Below are positions 46,613-54,526 of a DNA stretch of 64,000 bases, one piece after another. Source of the stretch: Mycobacterium sp. SVM_VP21 (GTDB lineage: Bacteria; Actinomycetota; Actinomycetes; Mycobacteriales; Mycobacteriaceae); NCBI GenBank assembly GCA_024758765.1, contig CP101406.1, forward strand, positions 3,410,001 to 3,474,000, in the 5' to 3' direction. The position numbers were made by a program, and so were the translations under genes. Within the stretch, counting starts at the first letter, position 1, and each line of letters opens with the position of its first letter. The notes below the pieces were generated by a model. The model saw only the letters and a program-made list of their open reading frames with translations. It was not told the DNA's origin and made no database searches.

Positions 46613-47263
46613 TCAGCAGGTGCCGGAATGAATCTTGGTCAGCAGCGCGGGGTCGGGCAACCCGGTGGCGTCTGGACGCAGACCGGCCAGCGCGGCCTCG
46701 ATGTCATCGCTGTGGGAGAGGCTGACGAAGTCGCTGCCGACCGCCAGATCCACCGAATCGTCGGGGCGGTCGTCGCGGAACAGTTCCGTGCACGGCGCCA
46801 CCAACCACAGTGCTGCCGCGGCGGCCTGGCCCGCCGGGCCGAAGCGGATCTGGCCCTGGCAGTCCAGCCGGTCCTCGGCGTAGATGGGGTCGTTGGCGGC
46901 GGTCGGCTGGGGGAAGCCGTCGTCGCGCAGCGCGTCGGCGACATCGGCGGCCTGCCCGGCTCGGCCGCTGGCGTTGAGGACGCGGGCTTTGATGTCGGCC
47001 AGTTTGGCCGGGGTGGTGCTGCTCATCGCGGCGCGCGGCACCTGAGTGCCCAGCCGCGGCTGGGCGGGCTCGCTCGGCGCCGGCGGGGCATTGCACACCG
47101 CGACTTCATGGACGTCGACCGGCCGGGTGAGGGCCACCCCCCATGCCACGGCGGTGAGCAGCGCCAGCGCGGCCAAGGCGTAGGCGGCCGGTCGGTTGTT
47201 GCGTCGCCGGAACGGCCGACCGTGCTTGTCGAACTCGGAACCGGTAGTGATTTGCGCGACCAC
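46613..47263 (-). CDS. cei: Envelope integrity protein Cei (Rv2700-like)
   Basis: A 216-residue membrane-anchored protein. After a basic N-terminus comes one transmembrane helix (AAYALAALALLTAVAWGVAL, about 26-45) and an external LytR_C-type domain (IKARVLNASGRAGQAADVADALRDDGF...). Four Cys may form disulphides. In M. tuberculosis Cei supports cell-envelope integrity and antibiotic resistance. It lies 26 bases upstream of ppgK on the same strand. Confidence 0.88.
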   Translation of the reverse strand: MVAQITTGSEFDKHGRPFRRRNNRPAAYALAALALLTAVAWGVALTRPVDVHEVAVCNAPPAPSEPAQPRLGTQVPRAAMSSTTPAKLADIKARVLNASGRAGQAADVADALRDDGFPQPTAANDPIYAEDRLDCQGQIRFGPAGQAAAAALWLVAPCTELFRDDRPDDSVDLAVGSDFVSLSHSDDIEAALAGLRPDATGLPDPALLTKIHSGTC

Positions 47264-47316
47264 GTACGCACTCTAGAGGGCGCTCGCGGGGACGATCACC
47301 GTGGTCAGGAATGTAA

Positions 47317-47332
47317 TGTGACGCAAATCACA
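47317..47332. promoter_or_regulatory. CRP-type binding site between cei and the DUF4193 gene
   Basis: TGTGA-CGCAAA-TCACA is a perfect match to the CRP/cAMP-receptor palindrome TGTGA-N6-TCACA. It lies in the 170-base divergent gap, 117 bases before the DUF4193 start and 54 before the cei start. Binding by the mycobacterial CRP is inferred. Confidence 0.8.
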
Positions 47333-47433
47333 CTTGATCTGACCGCGATCCGGGCACGAATCATTTGGTGGATGCGTTCGACGCTGGTACAAAGCTCGCG
47401 CAGGGTTTCGAGGGGACTTGAGGGGAGAAGACC

Positions 47434-47736
47434 ATGGCTACCGATTACGACGCCCCACGGCGCACCGAGACCGACGACGTTTCCGAGGATTCGTTGGAGG
47501 AACTCAAGGCGCGGCGTAACGAGGCGCAGTCCGCTGTGGTCGACGTCGACGAGTCCGAATCGGCCGAGTCGTTCGAGCTGCCGGGCGCCGACCTGTCCGG
47601 TGAAGAGCTGTCGGTGCGTGTCGTGCCGAAGCAGGCCGACGAGTTCACCTGCTCGAGCTGTTTCCTGGTTCAGCACCGCAGCCGTCTGGCCAGCGAGAAG
47701 AACGGTGTGATGATCTGCACCGACTGCGCGGCCTGA
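47434..47736 (+). CDS. DUF4193 protein (Rv2699c-like)
   Basis: A 100-residue acidic protein with two CxxC pairs near the C-terminus (EFTCSSCFLVQHRSRLAS... ICTDC), a zinc ribbon. The sequence ATDYDAPRRTETDDVSEDSLEEL is highly conserved among actinobacteria. It is close to GGGGAGAAG before ATG 47434. Function is unknown but the gene is reported essential in M. tuberculosis (Rv2699c, from memory). Last conserved gene before the accessory region. Confidence 0.9.
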   Translation: MATDYDAPRRTETDDVSEDSLEELKARRNEAQSAVVDVDESESAESFELPGADLSGEELSVRVVPKQADEFTCSSCFLVQHRSRLASEKNGVMICTDCAA

Positions 47737-47762
47737 CCGGGCCCGTCCCGCTCAATCCTGCT

Positions 47763-47927
47763 TAGCCCGATGGCGACGACCCGCTGCGCCCGACTCCGTC
47801 GCGCTGGCGATCGTCGCTAGCCCGATGGCGACGACCCGCTGCGCCCGACTCCGTCGCGCTGGCGATCGTCGCTAGCCCGATGGCGACGACCCGCTGCGCC
47901 CGACTCCGTCGCGCTGGCGATCGTCGC
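47763..47927 (+). repeat. Three exact tandem copies of a 55-bp repeat (VNTR/MIRU-like)
   Basis: The unit begins TAGCCCGATGGCGACGACCC and ends GCTGGCGATCGTCGC. Copies start at 47763, 47818 and 47873 with no differences that I see. GCGACGA near the start and TCGTCGC at the end are complementary, so each unit can fold. Such units are common in mycobacterial intergenic DNA and vary in number between strains. It marks the start of the accessory region. Confidence 0.9.
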
Positions 47928-48036
47928 TACCGCATTCAGCACACCGCGGACTCAGCCCAGCCGAGTTCGCCCTACAGTGGACCACGACCCACCAACCCCA
48001 AGCCGCATAGCGACTGGACCAGAAACCGGGTCCCCC

Positions 48037-49263
48037 TCAAGACTTCGGATGTGCAGCGGTCTGTTTGTTGTAGTTGCTGGCTGCCAGCGCCCTAAGTGGC
48101 TCATCGAGTGGCGGTCGCAGTTTGATCGGAGTATCGGCGAGCGTGATGGTGGCGGCTTCGGCGGTGATGCTCACGCGGTCCCAGGTCAGCGCTGCGACGT
48201 CTTCGATCCGTTGGGCGAACACGATGACGAGGATGGCGGCGAGGCGATCACGAGGATGGAGTGTCTGCTGATGTGCGACCATTTCTATGACGGCGTTCTG
48301 CTCGGTGATCGGCATTCGCGGCGCCGTCCCGCGGCGATGTGGTGTCACTTGGAGGTCGGCGGAGATCAGCCTGCTCTTGATGGCCCACCGGATGAAGCGG
48401 GCGATGTGTTCGCGGGTGGTTGGTCCGGTCGATTGCCATAGGTCGATGTGCGCTTGCGTGAGTTGGTCCATACCTGTGTCGTGTTCAGCGGCGAGCCAGT
48501 TGCAGAACTCGATTGTGACGCTGAGGGATTGCTTGGCCCGCAGGAACGCAGAGTCCGTAACCGGGCTCATCGATAGAAGCCGCTTTTCTAAGTTCCACCG
48601 GACGAAGCGGGAAATTACCTTTCGGTGCTCGGCCGTGGTGATGCGTTCGAGCGCCGCGGCTGCCCACGCCTGGAACCGGGCAAGTCGCTCGTCACGCGAA
48701 GGAAGTGCGCCGTGTTCGACCAGCAGACTGCGCACGTAGTCGGAGGTTCGACCGGCCGGCAGGCCGTTAAGGATCTCGTGGGTGACGGTTTGATGGCTGG
48801 CGAGGTCGCGGAGGACGACTTGAACGTGCGCTTGGCGGATCCAGGTCAGTCCGCTGTTCGGGCGCTCCATGGTGGTAAGCGCGTCGACGATGATCTGCAG
48901 CGGCGGTGCAATGGCCCCTGTGGCGGGGTTGGTAAGCAGGCGCTGTGCGGTGGCTCCGAGAACACAGCGTTGGCAGCGTCCGCCGCTGTAGAGTTCGGCT
49001 TCGTTGCCGCAGCTGACGCAGTCCACGTTGATGGTGACGCCACTGCAGTGGCGGCACGCGGGCCGGTTGTCGATGATGCCGGGGAGTACCCCTTGGTGCC
49101 CGCAGGCGCAGATGCCGGTGATGCGTTTGGCCGCCTGGTAGCAGTAGCCGCAGACTGATTCGTTGGGCCAGTTGGCGACCACCTGGTAGTGGCGTCCACA
49201 TCGGTCGCAGGGGACCGGCCACCGTTGGGGGTCTTCAGGCTTTCGAGGTCGTGCCATCGTCAT
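48037..49263 (-). CDS. Zinc-ribbon recombinase-like protein, module A (C-terminally truncated)
   Basis: A 408-residue protein, third gene of module A. The N-terminal ~100 residues hold several Cys pairs (CDRCG, CGYCY, CACGH, CRHCS, CVSCG, CQRC), multiple zinc ribbons. A middle SAM-like core-binding helical region follows (TIEFCNWLAAEHDTGMDQLTQAHIDLW), then the start of a tyrosine-recombinase catalytic fold (AAILVIVFAQRIEDVAAL). The protein stops about 100 residues short of its module B counterpart (528 residues), losing the last part with the Arg/His/Tyr region. The Arg I position is not clearly kept. It overlaps the HTH gene by 29 bases. Truncation probably marks an element edge near 48037. 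Confidence 0.75.
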   Translation of the reverse strand: MTMARPRKPEDPQRWPVPCDRCGRHYQVVANWPNESVCGYCYQAAKRITGICACGHQGVLPGIIDNRPACRHCSGVTINVDCVSCGNEAELYSGGRCQRCVLGATAQRLLTNPATGAIAPPLQIIVDALTTMERPNSGLTWIRQAHVQVVLRDLASHQTVTHEILNGLPAGRTSDYVRSLLVEHGALPSRDERLARFQAWAAAALERITTAEHRKVISRFVRWNLEKRLLSMSPVTDSAFLRAKQSLSVTIEFCNWLAAEHDTGMDQLTQAHIDLWQSTGPTTREHIARFIRWAIKSRLISADLQVTPHRRGTAPRMPITEQNAVIEMVAHQQTLHPRDRLAAILVIVFAQRIEDVAALTWDRVSITAEAATITLADTPIKLRPPLDEPLRALAASNYNKQTAAHPKS

Positions 49264-49600
49264 CGTCCTGCACGATGCGGATCCGTTTGGCTACAGGGTT
49301 GCCCGGTGTCACTCCCAGTTCGCGAGGCTGTGGCGCATTGGCTGATGCTGCTGCTTGCATTTCGACGTAGGGTTCGAAGAGGTCGTTGGGTGAGCAGCCG
49401 AAGATGTCGCAGAGGGCGGCGAACGTTCGCGATGGAATTCGCTGTGGCTCACCGGTGACAAGTCGGTACACCTGTGCGTCCGACAGATTGATTCCGCGTG
49501 ATCGCAGGAGTGGGCGCAGCTCAGTCGATTTCCAGAGGTTGTGCGCTGCCATGACGCGCCTGAGATGCCAATGAAAGCCGATCCGACGTTGCTCAGCCAT
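49235..49600 (-). CDS. Small HTH (Xre/Cro-like) protein, module A
   Basis: A 121-residue DNA-binding protein. The helix-turn-helix covers about residues 25-85: STELRPLLRSRGINLSDAQVYRLVTGEPQRI followed by TFAALCDIFGCSPNDLFEP, the Cro/C1 pattern with PNDL at the end. The tail is Ala- then charge-rich. It overlaps the recombinase gene by 8 bases and the zinc-ribbon gene by 29, so the three are translated as a unit. It may be an accessory factor or regulator of recombination. Confidence 0.82.
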   Translation of the reverse strand: MAEQRRIGFHWHLRRVMAAHNLWKSTELRPLLRSRGINLSDAQVYRLVTGEPQRIPSRTFAALCDIFGCSPNDLFEPYVEMQAAASANAPQPRELGVTPGNPVAKRIRIVQDDDDGTTSKA

Positions 49601-50714
49601 TGGTTTCGCCCATTTGGAGGCGTCGAGTAATCATCTGCTGGATCACCTTCTGTTTGAAATCCGACGAAACCGAGGTGTACAGCGACGTTGTCGAGGCATA
49701 CGAGTGCCCGAGCTGCTGCTGCACGAACAACGGGTCGTAACCGGCTTCCAGAAGGTGCGTAGTGTACGAGTGGCGCAACGCGTGCAAGCTCAGTTCCGGG
49801 GGCAGTCCGGCAAGCCGCCGGAACGACGTAAATGAACGTCCGAGGGCACCCAAGGTGAGCCTGTCTCCGCGTTCGCTGGGCCAGAGAGCAGGGGAGCGGT
49901 CCGCGGTCGCGAATAGCTCCCGGCCCTCGGAGCACCAGTACTGCAAAAGGTCTACCACCCAAGGAAATTCGGGCGACGTGAGAACCGTCCGTCGGCGTGG
50001 CCCCGATCCCTTGGTGCCCTTGGCCCAGCGAACGGTCATCGCCCCGAAGTTGCCATAGCGGGGAACGTGCGGGTTTGGTCCAAAGTCGGTCAGGTCGAGC
50101 ATGACCAGTTCTCGTCGACGCAGTCCAAACGCGTAGCCGATCTTGAATGCCGTCGAGTCACGCAGCGCCGTTAGCCAACGTTTGGACCCCTTACTGTGGG
50201 CGTCATCGACGAAGTCATCCACGACGTCGAACAGGTGCTGCAGTTCAGCCTTTGTAAATGCACGACGCCCCGGTGGAACCGCATCGTCTGTGGTGTGCTG
50301 CGGCGTGTTCCATTCAAAGACGATCTGCGACGGAACGTCACGGAATTGCTTCTCGCAGAAATCAACCCATCCATATCGACTGTCACTGACATAACTACAG
50401 AACATCGATATCGCGTTACTGTACGAGCGCAGCGTCGACACAGCGATCTGTGTCGCCTGCGACCGTAGTTCAGCGAGGAATTGATCCACGTCGTTCGCTC
50501 GCCAGCGCCATGGGTACTCGTTGGTGAATTCGACGAATCGGGTGATCACACGGCACCGTGCTTTGATCGTGTCGATCTCGAGGCCACGAGCCAGCATCTG
50601 AGTTCGCCAGCCATCAAGCATTGCGCCGAAGACGGTCTCGTCTGCTCGTAGCAGCGAAACATCGTCGGCACGCAGAACTCGAGGGACGAAGCCCGGAAGC
50701 TCCTCAGCGGCCAT
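49593..50714 (-). CDS. Tyrosine recombinase (integrase), module A
   Basis: A 373-residue integrase that cuts and rejoins DNA through a Tyr intermediate. Catalytic residues are all present: Arg199 (FGLRRREL), His311/Arg314 (HALRHSYTTHLL), His337 (LGHSYASTTSLY) and Tyr346. The N-terminal core-binding domain holds FGAMLDGWRTQMLARGLEIDTI. ATG 50714 is chosen because it gives the same length and N-terminus type as module B; the frame runs on to 50918 with low-quality sequence. It starts the operon that continues with HTH and zinc-ribbon genes. Related to, but clearly diverged from, the module B enzyme. Confidence 0.9.
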   Translation of the reverse strand: MAAEELPGFVPRVLRADDVSLLRADETVFGAMLDGWRTQMLARGLEIDTIKARCRVITRFVEFTNEYPWRWRANDVDQFLAELRSQATQIAVSTLRSYSNAISMFCSYVSDSRYGWVDFCEKQFRDVPSQIVFEWNTPQHTTDDAVPPGRRAFTKAELQHLFDVVDDFVDDAHSKGSKRWLTALRDSTAFKIGYAFGLRRRELVMLDLTDFGPNPHVPRYGNFGAMTVRWAKGTKGSGPRRRTVLTSPEFPWVVDLLQYWCSEGRELFATADRSPALWPSERGDRLTLGALGRSFTSFRRLAGLPPELSLHALRHSYTTHLLEAGYDPLFVQQQLGHSYASTTSLYTSVSSDFKQKVIQQMITRRLQMGETNG

Positions 50715-51133
50715 CGCGGGCTCCACCCGGAAGCCGGCTCGACGACCTCGATGTCGCCCGGGACGTCGACCGGGGAGTCGAACAAAGAATGCGCAATGTC
50801 CCAGCGGGCCATAGCAATTCATCACTGTGACGTTTTGGTAGGTTGTCGGCGGACGGGGGGCAGCCCGGCGCGGAGTTGCCATGTGGGCTTGAGTGGACCG
50901 GCATCGACATCTCGTCACCTAACAATGAAATCATTCATTAAGTGATTGAAATCTACGTCAAGCTGGAGCAATGGTCAACAGATGACGCGGGGTGCCGCTG
51001 GATAGAACGGGAGGCGCCGAGCCTGTTAGCTGCGCCGACGTTGTCATCACGCAGAGGTGCGAGTCCTTGCACCTAATGCAACTCGCATTGGTTTAACGCC
51101 GATAACGTACATTATGTCAAGTCAACCCCGCCG

Positions 51134-51153
51134 TTTTCATCAGATGAATCAGG
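51134..51153 (+). repeat. Palindromic site TTCATC-A-GATGAA, copy in inter-module region
   Basis: TTTTCATCAGATGAATCAGG holds the perfect palindrome TTCATC-A-GATGAA at 51136-51148. The same string (one base different, CAGGTG for CAGATG) recurs at 59161-59180 in the toxin-antitoxin array, and a related one at 61809-61821. A shared recognition site for the recombinases or their HTH protein is plausible. Confidence 0.7.
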
Positions 51154-51330
51154 GCCAGCCCGCCCAAGCCCCGTCCGCCCGCGTCGCCCAGCGATCCGAA
51201 AGTACTAGGGCAACAGCAGTATTCGCTGTTTGTCGCACCTAGCTCCGCGCCTGTCCACGTAAAGCCCCCTGGGAGTCAGCCAGCCAGGCGTCGCCGCCGT
51301 GATGGATCTACCTGCGCGGATGTGGTATTG

Positions 51331-51364
51331 ATTCATCAGATGATTCAATGATTCATCGGATGAT
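51331..51364 (+). repeat. Two direct copies of the TTCATC-N-GATGA site before integrase B
   Basis: ATTCATCAGATGAT (51331-51344) and ATTCATCGGATGAT (51351-51364) differ at one base and are spaced exactly 20 bases start to start, about two helical turns. They lie 20 bases before the integrase B start codon, so they may be an operator that the HTH protein binds, or recombinase arm sites. Confidence 0.72.
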
Positions 51365-51384
51365 ACGGACGCTGGGAGGCTGGA

Positions 51385-52488
51385 TTGCCCGTCGACAAGA
51401 GCGGTCGCGTGTTTCTCGTAGGTGCGGTGCCGCTGCTGCATCCCGAGGTCCAAACCGTTGATGAGATGCTCGACGGCTGGCGCAACCAGCAACTGTGCCG
51501 CAACCTGGCCCACGACACGATCGACACTCGGATCGCGACGGTCCGACGGTTCATCGACCAGACCAATGAGTTCCCCTGGTCGTGGACGCCGGTCATCGTT
51601 GAGGAGTTTTTCGGCGACTTGCGCAGCATCAAAGGCCGCCGGCAGTCCACGGTGCGTGGCTATCAGAATTCACTGCGGCTGTTTTGCTCCTACATCGCCG
51701 ACCCAGACTACGGCTGGGACCGGGTCTGCGAGCAGCGGTTCGGCACCCATCCGGCCCAGGTGTTCTTCGCGTGGAACACCGCGACCCATGTCCAGGACAA
51801 CGAGCAGTCCCCCGAGAAACGGCCGTTCACCAAACAGGAGCTGCAGGACTTCTTCGACCACGCCGACGACCAGGTCACCGTGATCGCCAATGCCAGGAAG
51901 AAGGGTTGGTTGCCGGCCTACCGCGATGCCGTGATGTTCAAGGTCGCCTACTCTTACGGGCTGCGGTTCAACGAGCTACGCCACCTGCAGACGGTTGACT
52001 TTTCCCGTAATCCCCATGCTCGAGAGTTCGGTCACTACGGCGTGGTTAAGGTCCGCTACGGCAAAGCCAAGAAAGGATCGCCACCCAAGCGGCGCACGGT
52101 GCTGACGGTGTTCGACTGGACACCGGAAGTGATCGCCGACTGGCTGACGCATGGCCACCCGTATATGGACGAGGGCATGGACCTGTTTCCCAGCGAGCGC
52201 GGCGCCTTGGTCGCCGAGAGGACGCTGTTGCGCAGGTTTCGACGCTACTGCCAGAACCTCGGCCTGTCGGACGGACTCGACATGCACTCATTTCGCCGGT
52301 CTTACATCACCCATCTCATCGAAGACGGCTGGGACGCGAAGTTCGTCCAAGACCAAGCCGGCCACGAATACGCCAGCACCACCTCGCTGTACACGGGTGT
52401 CTCCAGTGATTTTCGGACCCGAACCCTGCGTCGCGTCCTCGACCGCACCGTCAACGACGCGCTCGCGCTGGGAGAGGAGACATCGTGA
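51385..52488 (+). CDS. Tyrosine recombinase (integrase), module B
   Basis: A 367-residue integrase starting at TTG 51385 (GGGAGG 8 bases ahead). The core-binding domain has DEMLDGWRNQQLCRNLAHDTIDTRIATVRRF in outline. Catalytic residues: Arg194 (YGLRFNEL), Lys230 region (GKAKKG), His301/Arg304 (HSFRRSYITHLI), His327 (AGHEYASTTSLY) and Tyr336. All are intact, so it is likely active. It is divergent from module A, and its stop overlaps the HTH start by 4 bases. Confidence 0.92.
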   Translation: MPVDKSGRVFLVGAVPLLHPEVQTVDEMLDGWRNQQLCRNLAHDTIDTRIATVRRFIDQTNEFPWSWTPVIVEEFFGDLRSIKGRRQSTVRGYQNSLRLFCSYIADPDYGWDRVCEQRFGTHPAQVFFAWNTATHVQDNEQSPEKRPFTKQELQDFFDHADDQVTVIANARKKGWLPAYRDAVMFKVAYSYGLRFNELRHLQTVDFSRNPHAREFGHYGVVKVRYGKAKKGSPPKRRTVLTVFDWTPEVIADWLTHGHPYMDEGMDLFPSERGALVAERTLLRRFRRYCQNLGLSDGLDMHSFRRSYITHLIEDGWDAKFVQDQAGHEYASTTSLYTGVSSDFRTRTLRRVLDRTVNDALALGEETS

Positions 52489-52838
52489 AACGCGAAGTCA
52501 GCTACAACTGGCGCCTCGCTGAGCTGATGGCCGCCCACGGCATGCACAACAGCACCGAGCTGATCCCCCTCCTCGTCGAACGCGGAATACAGCTCTCACG
52601 CCCCCAGGTCTACCGCGTCGTACATCAACGCCCCGAACGGATCTCACTGCAACTGATGGCAGCCCTATGCGACATCCTCGGCTGCGGGGTCGAAGACCTG
52701 GTGACGGTGACCGCTACCGACGTCCGCCGGCGAAAGACGGCCTCCGGAATCCCACCTTCGGCACCGCCCAACGTCGTCGAACTCAACAAATCAGTCCGGC
52801 CCCGACGAGCGCGCATCATCACCGATGGCGCCGATTAA
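52485..52838 (+). CDS. Small HTH (Xre/Cro-like) protein, module B
   Basis: A 117-residue protein starting at GTG 52485. Helix-turn-helix region: STELIPLLVERGIQLSRPQVYRVVHQRPERI, then LMAALCDILGCGVEDLVTV, the same layout as the module A protein (49235-49600). The C-terminal ~35 residues are Arg/Pro-rich. It overlaps integrase B by 4 bases and the zinc-ribbon gene by 14, so the three genes form one translational unit. Likely binds near the palindromes upstream. Confidence 0.85.
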   Translation: MKREVSYNWRLAELMAAHGMHNSTELIPLLVERGIQLSRPQVYRVVHQRPERISLQLMAALCDILGCGVEDLVTVTATDVRRRKTASGIPPSAPPNVVELNKSVRPRRARIITDGAD

Positions 52839-54411
52839 GCCCACGCCGCGCTCAACCCGACGTGGGCGCCCACCCGTCACGAACGGAACCGCCGAGTGCA
52901 GCCGCTGCCACCGCAAGGCCAACAAGCTGCGCGTGGAATGGCCCGGTGACTGGTTGTGCCACAGCTGTTTCTACAGCGCCATGCGCACGCACGGCATCTG
53001 CCCGAACTGCGGACACGACGGCGTCCTGCCCGGCCGTTGCCGCCACGACGACCCACGGCCGGTCTGCCTGCTCTGCGCCGGCATCCAAGGCAACTACACC
53101 TGCAAAACCTGTGGGCTGGAAGGCGAAATCTACCGCCGCGGACAATGCGCCCGATGCACCCTACGAGAAGACCTGTGCAAAATCCTGCTGCACCACCCCG
53201 CCGACCCCGCCGCCATGCAAACCCTCATCGAAGTCCTGTGCGGCGTGGACCGACCCGAGAGCATCCTGACCTGGAAACGCAACGTCGAAGTGCTAAAACT
53301 ACTGGGCGCGATCACCTCGGGTGCAATACCGCTCACCCACGACGGCCTCACTGCAGCCGGGCCCGGCCGCCACGTCGACCACCTCCGCAGCCTCCTGCAG
53401 CACCACGGACTGCTCCCCCAACGCGACGAACATCTCGCCCGCTTCGAGGTCTGGCTCGCCACCAAACTCGACGCCATCGCCTCGCCGACCGTCCGCGCCC
53501 CCGTCGAGCAGTTCGCCACCTGGCACCACCTACGGCGCCTGCGCAGCATGTCGAAGCCCGGCCAAGGCACCGACGGGCCGAGACGCTCAGCCCAGCAAGA
53601 GATCACCGAGACGATCAAATTCCTCACCTGGCTCCACGACACCCACCATCGTGCGGCCGCCCACTGCACACAGCGCGACGTCGACGAATACCTGGCCTCC
53701 GGTCCGACCACCCGCTACTGGATCCGAACGTTCTTCGTCTGGGCCACCGGCGCGAAGATCACTACCGGCGTGAAAATCGGATTCCGACAAGCCAGAACCA
53801 CGCCGACGGTCACCCAGGAACAACGTTTGGCCTGGATCAACGAGATGCTCACCGGCGACTCCGAAACCCTTCCCTACCGAGTTGCCGGCGTCCTCCTTCT
53901 GCTCTACGCCCAACCACTGACGAAGATCGCTGCGCTGCAAGCCACCGCGATCCACCGAAAAGATGGGGAAACCCGCATCGCCCTCGGTACCGAACCAGTC
54001 CCGGTCCCCGAGCCGTTCGCGTCGCTGCTCAACTACTACCGTGACAACCGGCCCAACCTGCGCACTGCAGGAGGTGCCGTCGGCACGCCCTGGCTATTCC
54101 CCAGCAGCAGGCCAGGTCGACACTTCGACCCGCAGACCATCATGAAGCGGCTCCGCTCCCTCGGGATCAACCTGCAAGGTGCACGCAACACCGCGCTGCA
54201 AGAACTCGTCTCCGAAATCCCCGCACCCGTCGTCGCCGAAATGCTCGGCTACAGCGACCGGGTCACACAGAGACACGCCACCGAATCCGGCACCACCTGG
54301 GGAAAGTACGCGCACACCGGTTCCCGCCGCACAGAAGCGCACCCCCGATCACCTCTGGGAAGCGCGGCAGGTGCAATTCACAGACCTGATGAAGTTCAGC
54401 GCGATTCTTGA
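52825..54411 (+). CDS. Zinc-ribbon recombinase-like protein, module B (probable inactive recombinase partner)
   Basis: A 528-residue protein. The first ~115 residues carry about six CxxC pairs (CSRCH, CHSCF, CPNCG, CLLCAG, CKTCG, CARCT). A central helical core-binding region and a C-terminal part with the overall layout of a tyrosine-recombinase catalytic domain follow: LLLLYAQPLTKIAAL where active enzymes have a Gly-Leu-Arg, QGARNTAL for the HxxR box, LGYSDRVTQRHA for LGH...Y. So Arg I, both His and the Tyr are changed; only one Arg stays. It is probably a non-catalytic partner. The last ~17 residues read into the neighbouring S1-like remnant, so the end is not original. Confidence 0.75.
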   Translation: MAPIKPTPRSTRRGRPPVTNGTAECSRCHRKANKLRVEWPGDWLCHSCFYSAMRTHGICPNCGHDGVLPGRCRHDDPRPVCLLCAGIQGNYTCKTCGLEGEIYRRGQCARCTLREDLCKILLHHPADPAAMQTLIEVLCGVDRPESILTWKRNVEVLKLLGAITSGAIPLTHDGLTAAGPGRHVDHLRSLLQHHGLLPQRDEHLARFEVWLATKLDAIASPTVRAPVEQFATWHHLRRLRSMSKPGQGTDGPRRSAQQEITETIKFLTWLHDTHHRAAAHCTQRDVDEYLASGPTTRYWIRTFFVWATGAKITTGVKIGFRQARTTPTVTQEQRLAWINEMLTGDSETLPYRVAGVLLLLYAQPLTKIAALQATAIHRKDGETRIALGTEPVPVPEPFASLLNYYRDNRPNLRTAGGAVGTPWLFPSSRPGRHFDPQTIMKRLRSLGINLQGARNTALQELVSEIPAPVVAEMLGYSDRVTQRHATESGTTWGKYAHTGSRRTEAHPRSPLGSAAGAIHRPDEVQRDS

Positions 54412-54466
54412 TGACGTCAACGCTATCGGCGGGCCGGGAGCAGGGTCCGCTCCGATCCCGGGATGA
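54392..54466 (+). pseudogene. C-terminal remnant of a third S1-like protease gene
   Basis: The frame encoding KFSAILDDVNAIGGPGAG and ending APIPG-stop matches the last 24 residues of the S1-like genes at 9778 and 54527. Nothing upstream in this frame matches them. The module B genes end here, so the recombinase element appears to have replaced or truncated the rest of the gene. The next full copy begins 61 bases downstream. Confidence 0.75.
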
Positions 54467-54526
54467 ACTCATCGACCGCTCTCCGGTTGTATCGTGTGGA
54501 CCCCGAGCAGGTTAAGGAGGCGGGCT

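Larger units (their letters stand above)
50715..51384. other. Shared control region between the two head-to-head recombinase modules
   Basis: About 670 bases without a supported gene between the divergent integrase starts. The half near module A is GC-rich and contains only shadow frames. The middle is AT-richer, with AATCATTCATTAAGTGATTGAA at about 50929-50950 (a run of inverted TCA/TGA steps) and the palindromic sites listed at 51136, 51331 and 51351. Both module promoters must be here. Attachment or recombination sites are a reasonable guess. Confidence 0.6.

Noticed and set aside
47763..47927. Tandem repeat as a CRISPR array
   Set aside because: Units are contiguous with no spacers, and no cas genes are near.
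52852..53145. Minus-strand and other-frame ORFs over the zinc-ribbon gene
   Set aside because: The CxxC pattern is only in the chosen frame, and the alternates have no motif.
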